Shown: one piece after another, positions 52,075-60,962 of the stretch
Layout: each line of letters starts with the position of its first letter
Numbering within the stretch: the stretch's first letter is position 1
NCBI GenBank assembly: GCA_002418725.1
Contig: DIER01000031.1
Location: 54,385 to 118,384 of the forward strand
Reading direction: 5' to 3'
From: Acholeplasmataceae bacterium UBA5769
Lineage (GTDB): Bacteria > Bacillota_I > Bacilli_A > Acholeplasmatales > Acholeplasmataceae
Length of the DNA: 64,000 bases
Translations under genes and position numbers: made by a program
The notes under the pieces: generated by a model
Database searches by the model: none
Seen by the model: the letters and a program-made list of their open reading frames with translations, nothing else
What the model was told of the DNA's origin: nothing

Positions 52075-53070
52075 TTAAAGATGATTCGTGAGAAGTTCAA
52101 GAATTTGAACGGCATTGGTGGCTGCACCTTTGCGAATGTTATCTGCAACAACAAAACAATTTAATCCCGAAGTTAAGGATGTATCACGTCTGATTCTTCC
52201 AACAAATACTTCATCTTTTTGATCAGCTATCAATGGCATCGGATACTTCAGTTCTTTTGGATCGTCATAGACAATGATGCCTTTTGATTTGGAAAGAAGG
52301 TTTTTGAGTTCATCGATGTCATAAGGATTCTCGAATTCAATGTTTATGGACTCACTATGGCCATTAACCACGGGTACTCTGACTGCAGTTGCAGAGACCT
52401 TTAACGCTGGTAAATCCATGATTTTTCGCATTTCGAAGATCATTTTTTCTTCCTCTTTCGTGTTACCACTTTCCATAAAAACATCGATGTGTGGTAAAAC
52501 ATTTTGATAAATCTGATAAGGGAATTTTGTGGTTTCACCTGTTTTTAATTGGTGTTCAAGATCATGAATGCCTTGTATACCAGAACCGCTAACGGCTTGA
52601 TACGTAGATACCACCACTCTTTTAAGGTTATAGGCGTCATGAAGCGGTTTTAATGCAACGACAGCTTGAATGGTTGAACAGTTTGGGTTCGCGATGATAT
52701 AGTGATGCTTGAACGCGTCATCAGGATTAACCTCAGGTACCACCAAGGGCACATCGGTATCCATACGAAAGGCACTGGAATTATCGATGACAACGGTTTT
52801 TAATCGTTGGAAGATGGGAGCGAACACTTTGGAAACAGTAGCGCCTGCACTAAAGAGTGCATAATCGACTGGGTTTTCTTTCACGTTTTCTTCTGTTAAG
52901 GCAACGATTTTATAAGCTTTACCCTGAAATAACATCGTTTGTCCTGCACTTCTTTGGGATGCAAATAAAACGAGGTTTTTTATGGGAATCTTACGTTCAG
53001 CTAACACCTCTAAAAATTTGCGTCCAACCACACCGGTTGCGCCAACAATCGCTAAAGATATGGGTTTCAT
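52075..53070 (-). CDS. asd: Aspartate-semialdehyde dehydrogenase
   Basis: Reduces aspartyl phosphate to aspartate 4-semialdehyde with NADPH. The 331-residue protein has 'IVGATGVVGRKFLEVL' (8-23), the nucleophile Cys in 'NPNCSTIQ' (about 128-135), 'SGSGIQGIHDLEHQL' and 'RVPVVNGHSESINIEF' (about 229-244). It is the fourth gene of the spermidine-type operon and overlaps lysC by four bases. No diaminopimelate, lysine, methionine or threonine gene accompanies it here. Confidence 0.95.
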   Translation of the reverse strand: MKPISLAIVGATGVVGRKFLEVLAERKIPIKNLVLFASQRSAGQTMLFQGKAYKIVALTEENVKENPVDYALFSAGATVSKVFAPIFQRLKTVVIDNSSAFRMDTDVPLVVPEVNPDDAFKHHYIIANPNCSTIQAVVALKPLHDAYNLKRVVVSTYQAVSGSGIQGIHDLEHQLKTGETTKFPYQIYQNVLPHIDVFMESGNTKEEEKMIFEMRKIMDLPALKVSATAVRVPVVNGHSESINIEFENPYDIDELKNLLSKSKGIIVYDDPKELKYPMPLIADQKDEVFVGRIRRDTSLTSGLNCFVVADNIRKGAATNAVQILELLTNHL

Positions 53071-54398
53071 CGTTCATGATCCTCCCTGACAAACTCATTG
53101 TAAACGGCATTAATCGCGTACTCATAGTCGATATCATCAACACCGATGACGATGTTGGTACCGTTGGAACCATAGTCGATCATTCTTAAGGTGATGTTGG
53201 TATTAACAAGCGCACTAAAGAGTTTTAACATGTTGTATTTGTTCGCCATCAAATTTCTACCAACAATAGAAATCAGCGAAATGTTATCCAAGACTTCAAC
53301 CGTATCTGGTTTCATCGTCTTTTTGATTTGATTGATTAAGGTTTCTTTTTTATCACCCGTTAAATATTTCGATTCAATCATCATCGAAAATGTATCTGTT
53401 CCACTGGGGAAGTGTTCCACTTGGATATCGAGTTTTTCACAGAAGGATAAAACTTTGCGGTCAAAACCGGGTGTCTCATCCATCAAATGTTTTTCAATGA
53501 TGATCAAGGTGAAGTTATTTAAGCCTGCAATCCCTGTGATGACATTTTTGCTCTTACTTGCGGGTACATAATCATAAATGAATGTACCAGGTGAACTTGG
53601 ATTAAAGGTATTTCTAGCGTGAATTGGAATGCCTTCTTTGGCAACCGGATAAAAGGTATCACTGTGAATGACGCTCGCACCCATAAAAGATAAAGCTCTA
53701 AGTTCTTTATAAGTCATCATGTCGATCAAATGAGGATTTTCCACAATGCGCGGATCACACATCAAAAACCCATCAATATCAGACCAGTTTTCATAAACCT
53801 TCGCGAAGACTGCTCTTGAGATTAAAGCGCCAGTGACATCGGCTCCTCCTCTTGAAAGAAGTTTAATATCACCTCTAGGGTTTGCACCATAGAATCCACC
53901 AATCACGACGTACTCTTTATGCTTTAAAGCTTTTCGTGCGGTTTTATTGGTTAACGTATAATCGACTTTCGAGCCTTTGAAGCGAATCAAATCTTTCGCA
54001 TCAACAAACTCATAACCTAAAACATCTGCTAAAATTAAGGCCGATAGATATTCACCGCGTGATACGATGAACTCTAGTGTTTCTTCTTCAATCATTTCCT
54101 TTAATACACGGGTAAGCACTTCATCGATAGAAAAAGAGACGTTTAAACCAAACGCAATCTCTCTAAAGCGTTGTTTGATGAGCTCATAAGTGTCTGTTTT
54201 CTGATGTTCTAAAATCTCATCTGCAAGTTGATACAAGAGATCCGTGACTTTGATATCGTCACTAAATCTTTTTCCCGGTGCTGAGACCACAATGAACTTA
54301 CGTTCTTCGTCGCTTTTGATGATGTCTACGACTTTGTTGATGGTTTCAGCAGAAGCCATGGAGGTTCCACCAAATTTGGATACTTTAATTTTGCTCAT
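53067..54398 (-). CDS. lysC: Aspartokinase
   Basis: Phosphorylates aspartate. The 443-residue monofunctional kinase begins 'KVSKFGGTSMASAETI' (about 3-18) and has 'FIVSRGEYLSALILADVLGYE' (about 118-138) and 'GGADVTGALISRAV' (about 193-206). The C terminus has paired ACT-type regulatory modules: 'NFTLIIIEK' and 'LISIVGRNLM' with 'MIDYGSNGTNIVIGV'. Feedback effectors cannot be predicted. Between the decarboxylase and asd, so its product probably feeds carboxyspermidine formation. Confidence 0.93.
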   Translation of the reverse strand: MSKIKVSKFGGTSMASAETINKVVDIIKSDEERKFIVVSAPGKRFSDDIKVTDLLYQLADEILEHQKTDTYELIKQRFREIAFGLNVSFSIDEVLTRVLKEMIEEETLEFIVSRGEYLSALILADVLGYEFVDAKDLIRFKGSKVDYTLTNKTARKALKHKEYVVIGGFYGANPRGDIKLLSRGGADVTGALISRAVFAKVYENWSDIDGFLMCDPRIVENPHLIDMMTYKELRALSFMGASVIHSDTFYPVAKEGIPIHARNTFNPSSPGTFIYDYVPASKSKNVITGIAGLNNFTLIIIEKHLMDETPGFDRKVLSFCEKLDIQVEHFPSGTDTFSMMIESKYLTGDKKETLINQIKKTMKPDTVEVLDNISLISIVGRNLMANKYNMLKLFSALVNTNITLRMIDYGSNGTNIVIGVDDIDYEYAINAVYNEFVREDHER

Positions 54399-54407
54399 GG
54401 ATTTCGC

Positions 54408-55529
54408 CTACGACAACTTCTGTTTGAAATCAAGATAATCAAAAGATTTTATCAGGACATCATCTCCTGAAAGGTTTCTGACATATATGGAAGGCAATGG
54501 AATGCCGTTGAAGGTATTGTTTTTAACCATCGTGTAAAGCGCCATGTCTTCAAAGACAATGTGTGTACCAATCTCTAAGGGATTCTCAAAGTAATACTCA
54601 CCGATGTTATCACCAGTTAAGCACGTATAACCTGCCAAACGGTAATGATGTTCACTTTGTTTAACCGTATCTTGCACGGGTGGTGTAAAAGGCATTTCAA
54701 TGACATCTGGCATATGACAAGTTGCAGACGTATCTAAGATAGCGATAGGCATGTCATTTTTAACAATGTCTAAAACTTGTGCAACAAAGAATCCCGTGTT
54801 TAACACAATGCCTTCACCGGGTTCTAAGTAAACCTCTAGGTTGTAGGTTTCTTTATAATATTTAATGAGTTTCACAAGGAGATCGATGTCATAATCATGA
54901 CGTGCCAAGTGATGACCGCCACCAAAGTTGATCCACTTTAATTGATGGAAGTACTTTCCAAACTTTTCTTCAACGACTTTAAGCGTGACTTCTAAAGCGT
55001 CTGCATTTTGTTGGCAGAGTGTATGAAAGTGGAGACCTGAGATGTAAGGTAAAATGGATTCATCAAAATCTATCAGTCTCGTTCCCATCCGTGATGTAGG
55101 TGCACAAGGATCATACATGCCATGGCTTTGTGTAGAAATTTCAGGGTTGATGCGAAGCCCTAAGGTTTTCCCTCTTTTTAAGGCTTCATCTTTAAAATGT
55201 CTAAGTTGATTGACAGAATTAAAAACGATGTGATCTGCGTAATCTAGGATTTCAACAAAATCTTCATCTTTATAAGCGGGTGCGTATACATGGACTTCTT
55301 TACCAAAGTGCTCGTAACCTAATCGTGCTTCATAAAGACCACTGGCTGTTGTTCCATCTAGGTACTTAGACATTAAAGGGTACAAAGCGTACATTGAAAA
55401 AGCCTTTTGAGCCAAAAGGATTTTACAACCTGATCTTTGTTTAATGTCTTCCATCAGTTTTAAATTCTTAAGCAGGAGCGATTCATCAATCAGATAATAA
55501 GGTGTCTTTAAATTTGGATTAATCTTCAT
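54408..55529 (-). CDS. nspC: Carboxynorspermidine/carboxyspermidine decarboxylase
   Basis: PLP fold-III decarboxylase, 373 residues, that turns carboxyspermidine (or carboxynorspermidine) into spermidine (or norspermidine). 'LLAQKAFSMYALYPLM' carries the PLP Lys, 'ASGLYEARLGYEHFGKEVHVYAPAY' is NspC-like, 'GLHFHTLCQQNADAL', 'FGGGHHL' (PLP phosphate), 'YLEPGEG' and 'DTSATCHMPDVIEMPF' complete the site. The conserved 'SATCHMPDV' distinguishes it from lysA-type DAP decarboxylase. The start is ATG 55529; it overlaps the dehydrogenase by 11 bases. Confidence 0.92.
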   Translation of the reverse strand: MKINPNLKTPYYLIDESLLLKNLKLMEDIKQRSGCKILLAQKAFSMYALYPLMSKYLDGTTASGLYEARLGYEHFGKEVHVYAPAYKDEDFVEILDYADHIVFNSVNQLRHFKDEALKRGKTLGLRINPEISTQSHGMYDPCAPTSRMGTRLIDFDESILPYISGLHFHTLCQQNADALEVTLKVVEEKFGKYFHQLKWINFGGGHHLARHDYDIDLLVKLIKYYKETYNLEVYLEPGEGIVLNTGFFVAQVLDIVKNDMPIAILDTSATCHMPDVIEMPFTPPVQDTVKQSEHHYRLAGYTCLTGDNIGEYYFENPLEIGTHIVFEDMALYTMVKNNTFNGIPLPSIYVRNLSGDDVLIKSFDYLDFKQKLS

Positions 55530-56730
55530 AGTCTTCAATGAAAACGGGGTTAAAGTTTTCTTTCCATGGGAGTCCCCAAATGTTTAGCATATCCATAAAA
55601 GGATCTGGATCAAATTGTTCCATATTGAAGACGCCTGCACCGCTCCAAATGCCTTGAACCATTAATGCTGCACCAATCATTGCAGGGACACCTGTGGTGT
55701 ATGCAATAGCTTGTGAACCTGTTTCTTTAAAAGCTTCTTCGTGGTCACACATGTTATAGACGTAGTAAGAGACAGGTTTTGAATCTTTATGCCCCTTAAC
55801 GATACAACCGATGTTTGTTTTACCTTTTGTACGTGGTCCTAAACTTGCTGGATCAGGTAAAATAGCACGTAAGAATTGAATAGGAACAATCTCTTGTCCT
55901 TGGAATGTGATGGGTTTAACCGAAGTCATCCCTACATTTTCTAAAACGCGTAAGTGCGTTAAATAACTTTGGCCAAAACTCATGAAGAAACGAATACGTT
56001 TCGCTTCAGGAATAAATCTAGCGAGTGACTCGATTTCCTCATGATACATCAAATACATATCCTTTGGTCCGATACCATCAAGCATGTATTCATGCTTTCT
56101 TGAAAGTGCAGGAATGGTGACCCATGCTCCATCTTGATAATAACGACCAGGCAACGTGATTTCACGAATGTTGATCTCTGGGTTAAAGTTGGTTGCAAAA
56201 GGATAACCGTGATCGCCACCATTCGCATCTAAAATATCAATGGTATCAATGGTATCGAAATAATGTTTTTTTGCATACATGGCAAACACGCTTGTGACAC
56301 CTGGATCAAATCCAGAGCCCAAAAGCGCCATCACGCCAGCTTTCTTAAACTTTTCATGATAAACCCATTGGGTACCATATTCGAAACCAGCTTGTTCTCT
56401 TATTTCAGCACAAGCTGTATCGAGGTAATGTGTTTTCGTTTCAATACAAGCTTCCATAATCGGAATGTTTTGGTAAGGTAGGGCAACGTTAACGACAATA
56501 TCAGGGCGATATTTTTGAATCAGAGAAATGACATTATCTTTATGGTCAGCATCAACTTCCTCAGCTATCACCTTAATGTTTTCACTGTTTAATTTGGTTG
56601 CAAAGTGTTCACATTTTGATTTGGTTCTACTCGCAATGACCATCTCTTTAAAAACATTGTGATTTTGAGCAATTTTTTGAATCGCAACCGATGCGACTGC
56701 TCCACATCCAATAACTAATACTTTTGACAT
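55519..56730 (-). CDS. Carboxynorspermidine/carboxyspermidine dehydrogenase (saccharopine dehydrogenase-like)
   Basis: Condenses aspartate semialdehyde with putrescine or diaminopropane and reduces the Schiff base with NADPH. The 403-residue protein has an N-terminal Rossmann motif 'VIGCGAVASVAIQKIA' (about 5-20), 'PDIVVNVALPYQNIPIMEACI', 'HYLDTACAE', and 'GSGFDPGVTSVFAMYA' (about 140-155), plus 'DANGGDHGYPFATNFNPEINIRE' region, all characteristic of the CANSDH group. Start ATG 56730 follows AAGGAGG; the longer upstream frame would read through the leader terminator. First gene of the operon. Confidence 0.92.
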   Translation of the reverse strand: MSKVLVIGCGAVASVAIQKIAQNHNVFKEMVIASRTKSKCEHFATKLNSENIKVIAEEVDADHKDNVISLIQKYRPDIVVNVALPYQNIPIMEACIETKTHYLDTACAEIREQAGFEYGTQWVYHEKFKKAGVMALLGSGFDPGVTSVFAMYAKKHYFDTIDTIDILDANGGDHGYPFATNFNPEINIREITLPGRYYQDGAWVTIPALSRKHEYMLDGIGPKDMYLMYHEEIESLARFIPEAKRIRFFMSFGQSYLTHLRVLENVGMTSVKPITFQGQEIVPIQFLRAILPDPASLGPRTKGKTNIGCIVKGHKDSKPVSYYVYNMCDHEEAFKETGSQAIAYTTGVPAMIGAALMVQGIWSGAGVFNMEQFDPDPFMDMLNIWGLPWKENFNPVFIEDYED

Positions 56731-56767
56731 AAAAATCCTCCTTGAATTGATTTTAGAGTTTTCAAAT

Positions 56768-56812
56768 AAAAATCCAACGAAAGCCAAAGAAACTCTGGCT
56801 ATCATTGGATTT
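56768..56812 (-). terminator. Leader terminator (attenuator) before the carboxyspermidine operon
   Basis: On the minus strand: outer stem AAATCCAA / TTGGATTT, inner stem AGCCA / TGGCT, then a T-rich run. It lies between the promoter and the first gene. A 7-bp alternative pairing, AGAGTTT (56790-56796) with AAACTCT (56755-56761), would enclose the 3' half of the outer stem and could act as antiterminator. Confidence 0.75.
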
Positions 56813-56863
56813 ACCCTTTAGACCCTAATAGTTCAAACGACCCTATATTTCTATAGGTGTGTC
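56813..56863 (-). promoter_or_regulatory. Short structured leader of unknown class
   Basis: About 50 transcribed bases between the promoter and the attenuator. It contains a hairpin CCTATA-GAAA-TATAGG with a GNRA tetraloop (56842-56857) and two GGGTC repeats (minus strand) that flank GTTTGAACTATTA. It does not match lysine, SAM, guanidine, preQ1 or T-box elements as I know them. No leader peptide with a ribosome binding site was found. Confidence 0.45.
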
Positions 56864-56869
56864 AATAAA

Positions 56870-56897
56870 ATCATACTATAAAATGACAAAAAGTCAA
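56870..56897 (-). promoter_or_regulatory. Promoter of the carboxyspermidine operon
   Basis: TTGACT, 16-bp spacer, TATGAT on the minus strand. Confidence 0.75.
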
Positions 56898-57190
56898 TCA
56901 TTTTTACGCAAATAAATCAATGTAAAAGAATATTCTTTTTTTTCAATATTTTTCAATTTTAAAAAATTAAACACTTATATACTATGTATATAAAAAAATA
57001 AAAAATGCGTGATTTTTCAATTTACCACTTTGACTTAAAAATTACGATGCTTTTTCCAAATATTTTGATCTTTATCAGCTCATGAAATCATATGCATGAT
57101 GTTGTAGACACCAAACATGTCGCTAAAAGCACATCGTGATCGATATCTGATAAAGAAATCAATTTCTTTTTTTAAAGAAAGTGAATGTGC
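56898..57190. other. AT-rich divergent intergenic region
   Basis: About 290 very AT-rich bases with no gene. A hairpin AAAGAAA-TCAA-TTTCTTT with a T run (57152-57173) looks like a plus-strand terminator although no plus-strand gene precedes it. The inverted pair ATGTT / AAACAT (near 57098-57119) could be part of a small RNA ending there; this is speculative. Confidence 0.35.
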
Positions 57191-57218
57191 TTGTTTTTAT
57201 TTTTGTTTGTGATACAAT
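57191..57218 (+). promoter_or_regulatory. Promoter of the M6 protease gene
   Basis: TTGTTT, 16-bp spacer, TACAAT. Transcription would begin near 57225, which fixes the start codon at 57253. Confidence 0.6.
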
Positions 57219-57252
57219 CGTGAATACAACACTATATAAAAGGGGCTTTGAA

Positions 57253-60200
57253 ATGCGTAAATCGTTATTCATTTTTATTGTTTTAAGCATGATTCTTTTT
57301 CTTGTTTCATGCACAGGAAATACCTTAAAAATATCCTTTCATTCTAACGGGGGATCTGCTATAGAATCCATTGTATATAACGAAGGAGAGACTCCTGATT
57401 TTCCTGAAGATCCAACGCGATTGGGTTATGTTTTTTCTGGTTGGTACTTTGATGAAACAGAACTTTCAGAACCTGCGTATTTTTCTATTTGGCAACAGTA
57501 TAACATCAAGGGTGATGTGAACTTATATGCAAAATGGGATCTTGTTCACTACACGATTACATACGAACTTATAACTGGTATGTCAAACCATCCTGAAAAC
57601 CCATTAACCTATACCATTGAAGATGCGTTTCTTTTTAAAGAAGCGACGAAGGATGGACATTCGTTTATCAGTTGGACAACTGATGTTGAAGGTGTCCATG
57701 TTGTTTCAGGTATTACTAAAGGGACAACTGGCGATATCAAATTATACCCTCAGACACAAAGTGAAGATTACGACCTTATTTTTCTAAACTATGATGGATC
57801 AGTTCTTGCAAACTATCAAGTGATGTATGGTGTGGAAGCCACTTATCTTGGGGATACACCCGTTAAGCCAAGTACAGAAACAGAATCTTATGTTTTTGTT
57901 GGGTGGACACCGTCGTTAACCGTAGTAACCGCTGATGTGACGTATACAGCTTTATTTGAAGCCGTTCCTATTCAGACCAATAACCTTTATGACCCAACAG
58001 CGCTAAACCAAATTTTTGGTTATGATATTTATAAAACCATGCCATCCTTTGAAACTTCAGATGTTCTTTTACTTGATTATTCTGAAGGAAATTTCAGAGA
58101 AGTCTATATTGATATTTTTGACTGGAGTGAAGCGGATGCGGATGCATACATCGCTTTGCTAGATGCTAACTATGCATGGGATGATCTTGAAGAGTCATGG
58201 ATCTTAGGTGATTATTTCATCTTTGTCTATGAAGATGATGTTACCTATCAAGGAAAGATTGTTTATGGGATAGGTATATATGGTGAGATAGAATCTGAAG
58301 AAGAACCGACCAATTCATTTAACCCAAATGAACTCAATGATTTGTTTGGTTTTAATATTTATGCACTCATCCCATCCATCACATCTGATGATGCACTGAT
58401 TCTTGATTATAGTGATGGAACGTTTAAAGAAGTCTATGTCGATTTATTCGACTGGAGTGAAGCGGATATTGATGCATACATTGCATTACTAGACTTGAGT
58501 TTAGTTTGGGATGATCTTGAAGAATCCTGGATCTTAGGTGATTATTATATTTACGCCTACGCAGACGATCAATCCTATCCCGGCATGATTGTATATGGTA
58601 TTGGTATCTATGGAGAACAATCGGATACGGAAGAACCTGTACAATCGCTTTATATACAATTTAATGTACAAGATACCTTAACAACCTTAACCACAAGTTA
58701 TAAGGATAACGTCAACAAGACCTTAGATTTCTCCAACACACAAGGCAAAGTGCTTGTGACAGCGAGTTATTTAGCAAACATTACAGGTTCAGCACCTGCA
58801 GGTTTATCTACAGGCATTATCTTTGCATCGGATGTGTCAAACACACCCAATGCACTCGCATATCTTGAAATCCATACGCTAGGAACCATCATCGATACCA
58901 TGACGTTTGTGATAGAAGCTAGAGATAGTTTTAATACACGGCTTTTAGGTGCGAAACTTCAAGTGTTTAATGGAAGTGCTTGGACCGATTTACCTGGTGG
59001 TGATTTTTATAGTCAACTTTCAACAAATGCGCAAACGATTACCATCAGTGGGATCAATGCAACACATTTTAGATTGATTTTCCCGGGTTCTGGTTCGACT
59101 AGTAATGGCGGTCAGTTCATGATTTCTTCGGTTCAACTTTATGTGGCAGAAGAAGAAGTGATTTACCCAACGTGGGATGCCATGCTTCAAGACTTAACAG
59201 CACAGCTAAATGTGACTTCTTTAGCTGATGTCTTGGTAGAACTTGAAGGATTATCACAGATCACATTAACAAAATTTGAACCGAAACAGTTTGTCATTAT
59301 GGGTGATTTTGTTTATGAAAATTACGAAGCATTATTGGATGCTTATCTCACCAATGTATTTGCTTTAGGATATGTCTTAGATAGTGAGCTTTCTGAATTA
59401 GCTGGTGGCAATGTTTATACATTGAAACTAACCGATGATTTAGCGTATGGCATCACACTTTATGCAGATGGTCAGATGGCGATGATTGTTTTCTATCAAT
59501 ATGATCCCGTCATTGAAAAAATAGAGCTTCAAACGTTAGGTTACCAACAATCGATCAATGAATTTGAAGTGGCTACATTTGGCATGTCTGGTTTGCCTTC
59601 AACGGGAAGTTATGATGTGCTCGTTATTCCTGTTGAAATTAGTGGTTTCCCATTCCCAAGTGATTATTTAACAAAGCTCAATTTGGTGTTTAATGGTTCA
59701 AGTATCGCTACAGGCTGGGAAAGTGTTGCCAGTTTCTACTTTAAGAGTAGTTATGGGTTGCTTGATCTTAACTTCGTGATTGCGAATAAGTTTATCACTG
59801 CAAATTCAAAAACTTATTATGAGAATTATGGTGATGATGGTGACCAATACGCTATAAAAGAAGCGTTACTAGGACTTGATGCGACCATTGATTTTTCAAA
59901 CTACGATAGCAATAACGATGGTTTAATCGACTCTGTTATCTTTATTTACTCGGTGGATTACAATTATGATGTGAATCCATGGTGGGCTTGGGTTTTCTCT
60001 GCACAATATGGTGAAGCAGCAAACACAACCCTCGATGGTAAAGACTTTGAATATTACATGTGGGCAAGTTATTACTTCCTTGATGACGATCTTCCGGGAT
60101 CTAATCCAGCTGCAAATGCAGAAACTTATATCCATGAATTAGGACATTTGATGGGACTAATCGATTATTATTCATTTACTTATGATTACGGTCCACTCGG

Positions 60201-60783
60201 TGGCTTTGACATGATGGATTATAATGCGGGTGATCATGGTCCCGCATCAAAATTGATCTTAGGATGGTTGCAGCCTTATCTTGCGGTCAATGGCTCTTAT
60301 GAAGTGACATTGGAATCCTTTGCTTTAGATAGTGATGGCATAGGCAGTGCGATTGTTATTCCATATCACAGTAGTAACTTTACCGATGGTGATGCTTTTG
60401 ATGAGTTCTTAATCATTATGTTTTACACACCTGAAGGTTTATACGATGCACATTTAGCTGCAAACTATGTTTTGGAGCAAGCAGGTTTAGTCATTTATCA
60501 TGTGGACGCAAGACTCTATCCTGGTGCAGGATTCTGGGATGGATACTTTATGTATAACAATGATGGTGGATCCGATTTCTTTATTGATCTGTTAGAAGTC
60601 GATAAAAACAACAGCCTACCTGGAGGACAAAACTTTAAGGTAAGTGATATGCTCACCAGTGGTTCAGTAAACTTAAGCACTTATACATGGCATCAAGGTG
60701 GACAGATGAACATCACGATTGAACTCACACAAAGTGTTTCTGCAACCGATGATCAGGTTACGTTTGTTTTATACGTCAATTAA
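57253..60783 (+). CDS. M6-family metalloprotease lipoprotein with InlB-type repeats
   Basis: An 1176-residue surface protease. Signal peptide with lipobox 'LVSC' (Cys 21). Residues about 28-235 contain three InlB-like B-repeats ('FHSNGGSAIESI' ... 'GYVFSGWYFDE' and relatives). Residues about 245-455 are a tandem duplication of an unknown ~100-residue module ending 'GIGIYGE', and a degenerate third copy may lie near 635-755. The M6 catalytic domain carries 'HELGHLMGLIDYY', with zinc ligand H961. An upstream in-frame start at 57181 lies before the promoter and was rejected. Probably degrades external proteins for nutrition or host matrix attack. Confidence 0.88.
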   Translation: MRKSLFIFIVLSMILFLVSCTGNTLKISFHSNGGSAIESIVYNEGETPDFPEDPTRLGYVFSGWYFDETELSEPAYFSIWQQYNIKGDVNLYAKWDLVHYTITYELITGMSNHPENPLTYTIEDAFLFKEATKDGHSFISWTTDVEGVHVVSGITKGTTGDIKLYPQTQSEDYDLIFLNYDGSVLANYQVMYGVEATYLGDTPVKPSTETESYVFVGWTPSLTVVTADVTYTALFEAVPIQTNNLYDPTALNQIFGYDIYKTMPSFETSDVLLLDYSEGNFREVYIDIFDWSEADADAYIALLDANYAWDDLEESWILGDYFIFVYEDDVTYQGKIVYGIGIYGEIESEEEPTNSFNPNELNDLFGFNIYALIPSITSDDALILDYSDGTFKEVYVDLFDWSEADIDAYIALLDLSLVWDDLEESWILGDYYIYAYADDQSYPGMIVYGIGIYGEQSDTEEPVQSLYIQFNVQDTLTTLTTSYKDNVNKTLDFSNTQGKVLVTASYLANITGSAPAGLSTGIIFASDVSNTPNALAYLEIHTLGTIIDTMTFVIEARDSFNTRLLGAKLQVFNGSAWTDLPGGDFYSQLSTNAQTITISGINATHFRLIFPGSGSTSNGGQFMISSVQLYVAEEEVIYPTWDAMLQDLTAQLNVTSLADVLVELEGLSQITLTKFEPKQFVIMGDFVYENYEALLDAYLTNVFALGYVLDSELSELAGGNVYTLKLTDDLAYGITLYADGQMAMIVFYQYDPVIEKIELQTLGYQQSINEFEVATFGMSGLPSTGSYDVLVIPVEISGFPFPSDYLTKLNLVFNGSSIATGWESVASFYFKSSYGLLDLNFVIANKFITANSKTYYENYGDDGDQYAIKEALLGLDATIDFSNYDSNNDGLIDSVIFIYSVDYNYDVNPWWAWVFSAQYGEAANTTLDGKDFEYYMWASYYFLDDDLPGSNPAANAETYIHELGHLMGLIDYYSFTYDYGPLGGFDMMDYNAGDHGPASKLILGWLQPYLAVNGSYEVTLESFALDSDGIGSAIVIPYHSSNFTDGDAFDEFLIIMFYTPEGLYDAHLAANYVLEQAGLVIYHVDARLYPGAGFWDGYFMYNNDGGSDFFIDLLEVDKNNSLPGGQNFKVSDMLTSGSVNLSTYTWHQGGQMNITIELTQSVSATDDQVTFVLYVN
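57985..58617 (+). repeat. In-gene tandem duplication in the M6 protease gene
   Basis: Two units, about 57985-58287 and 58318-58617, encode similar ~100-residue modules. Shared peptides include 'DWSEAD-DAYIALLD', 'WDDLEESWILGDY' and 'VYGIGIYGE'. DNA identity is high in the middle of the unit and lower at the ends. Confidence 0.85.
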
Positions 60784-60792
60784 GATAAATTG

Positions 60793-60819
60793 AGTGGAGC
60801 TAAAAAGCTTCACTTTTTT
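60793..60819 (+). terminator. Intrinsic terminator of the M6 protease gene
   Basis: AGTGGAGCT / AGCTTCACT with loop AAAA and six T. Confidence 0.92.
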
Positions 60820-60841
60820 CTTTAAAAATGAAGTTTATGAC

Positions 60842-60870
60842 TTGATATAAAGAAAAGTGCGTGTTATAAT
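60842..60870 (+). promoter_or_regulatory. Promoter of the his operon
   Basis: TTGATA, 17-bp spacer, TATAAT: close to consensus. Predicted start near 60877, giving a leader of about 200 bases before hisZ. Confidence 0.85.
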
Positions 60871-60914
60871 TCAATTAGCGCTTTACTATGATAAAGTGAT
60901 AAAGAGGGATAACG

Positions 60915-60962
60915 ATGTTCTTTTTAAATTTCGTAGCACATCTTCATCATCATATAAACTAG
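60915..60962 (+). CDS. hisL: His operon leader peptide
   Basis: A 15-residue open frame, MFFLNFVAHLHHHIN, preceded by AGAGGG at seven bases and placed in the his operon leader. Four of its 15 codons are His, three in a row (60945-60953). It is followed by mutually competing hairpins and a terminator ahead of hisZ. This is the architecture of ribosome-mediated attenuation: stalling on scarce His-tRNA would favour an antiterminator. Confidence 0.8.
   Translation: MFFLNFVAHLHHHIN

Noticed and set aside
52075..54398. lysC-asd as part of lysine or diaminopimelate synthesis
   Set aside because: Both overlap or adjoin carboxyspermidine genes and no dap, hom or lysA-type gene is nearby; the decarboxylase has the NspC, not the LysA, pattern.
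56731..56805. Extended N terminus of the carboxyspermidine dehydrogenase
   Set aside because: It would translate the leader terminator; AAGGAGG and the Rossmann motif support ATG 56730.
57181..57252. Longer N terminus for the M6 protease
   Set aside because: The region contains the probable promoter; starting at 57253 gives a proper lipoprotein signal peptide.
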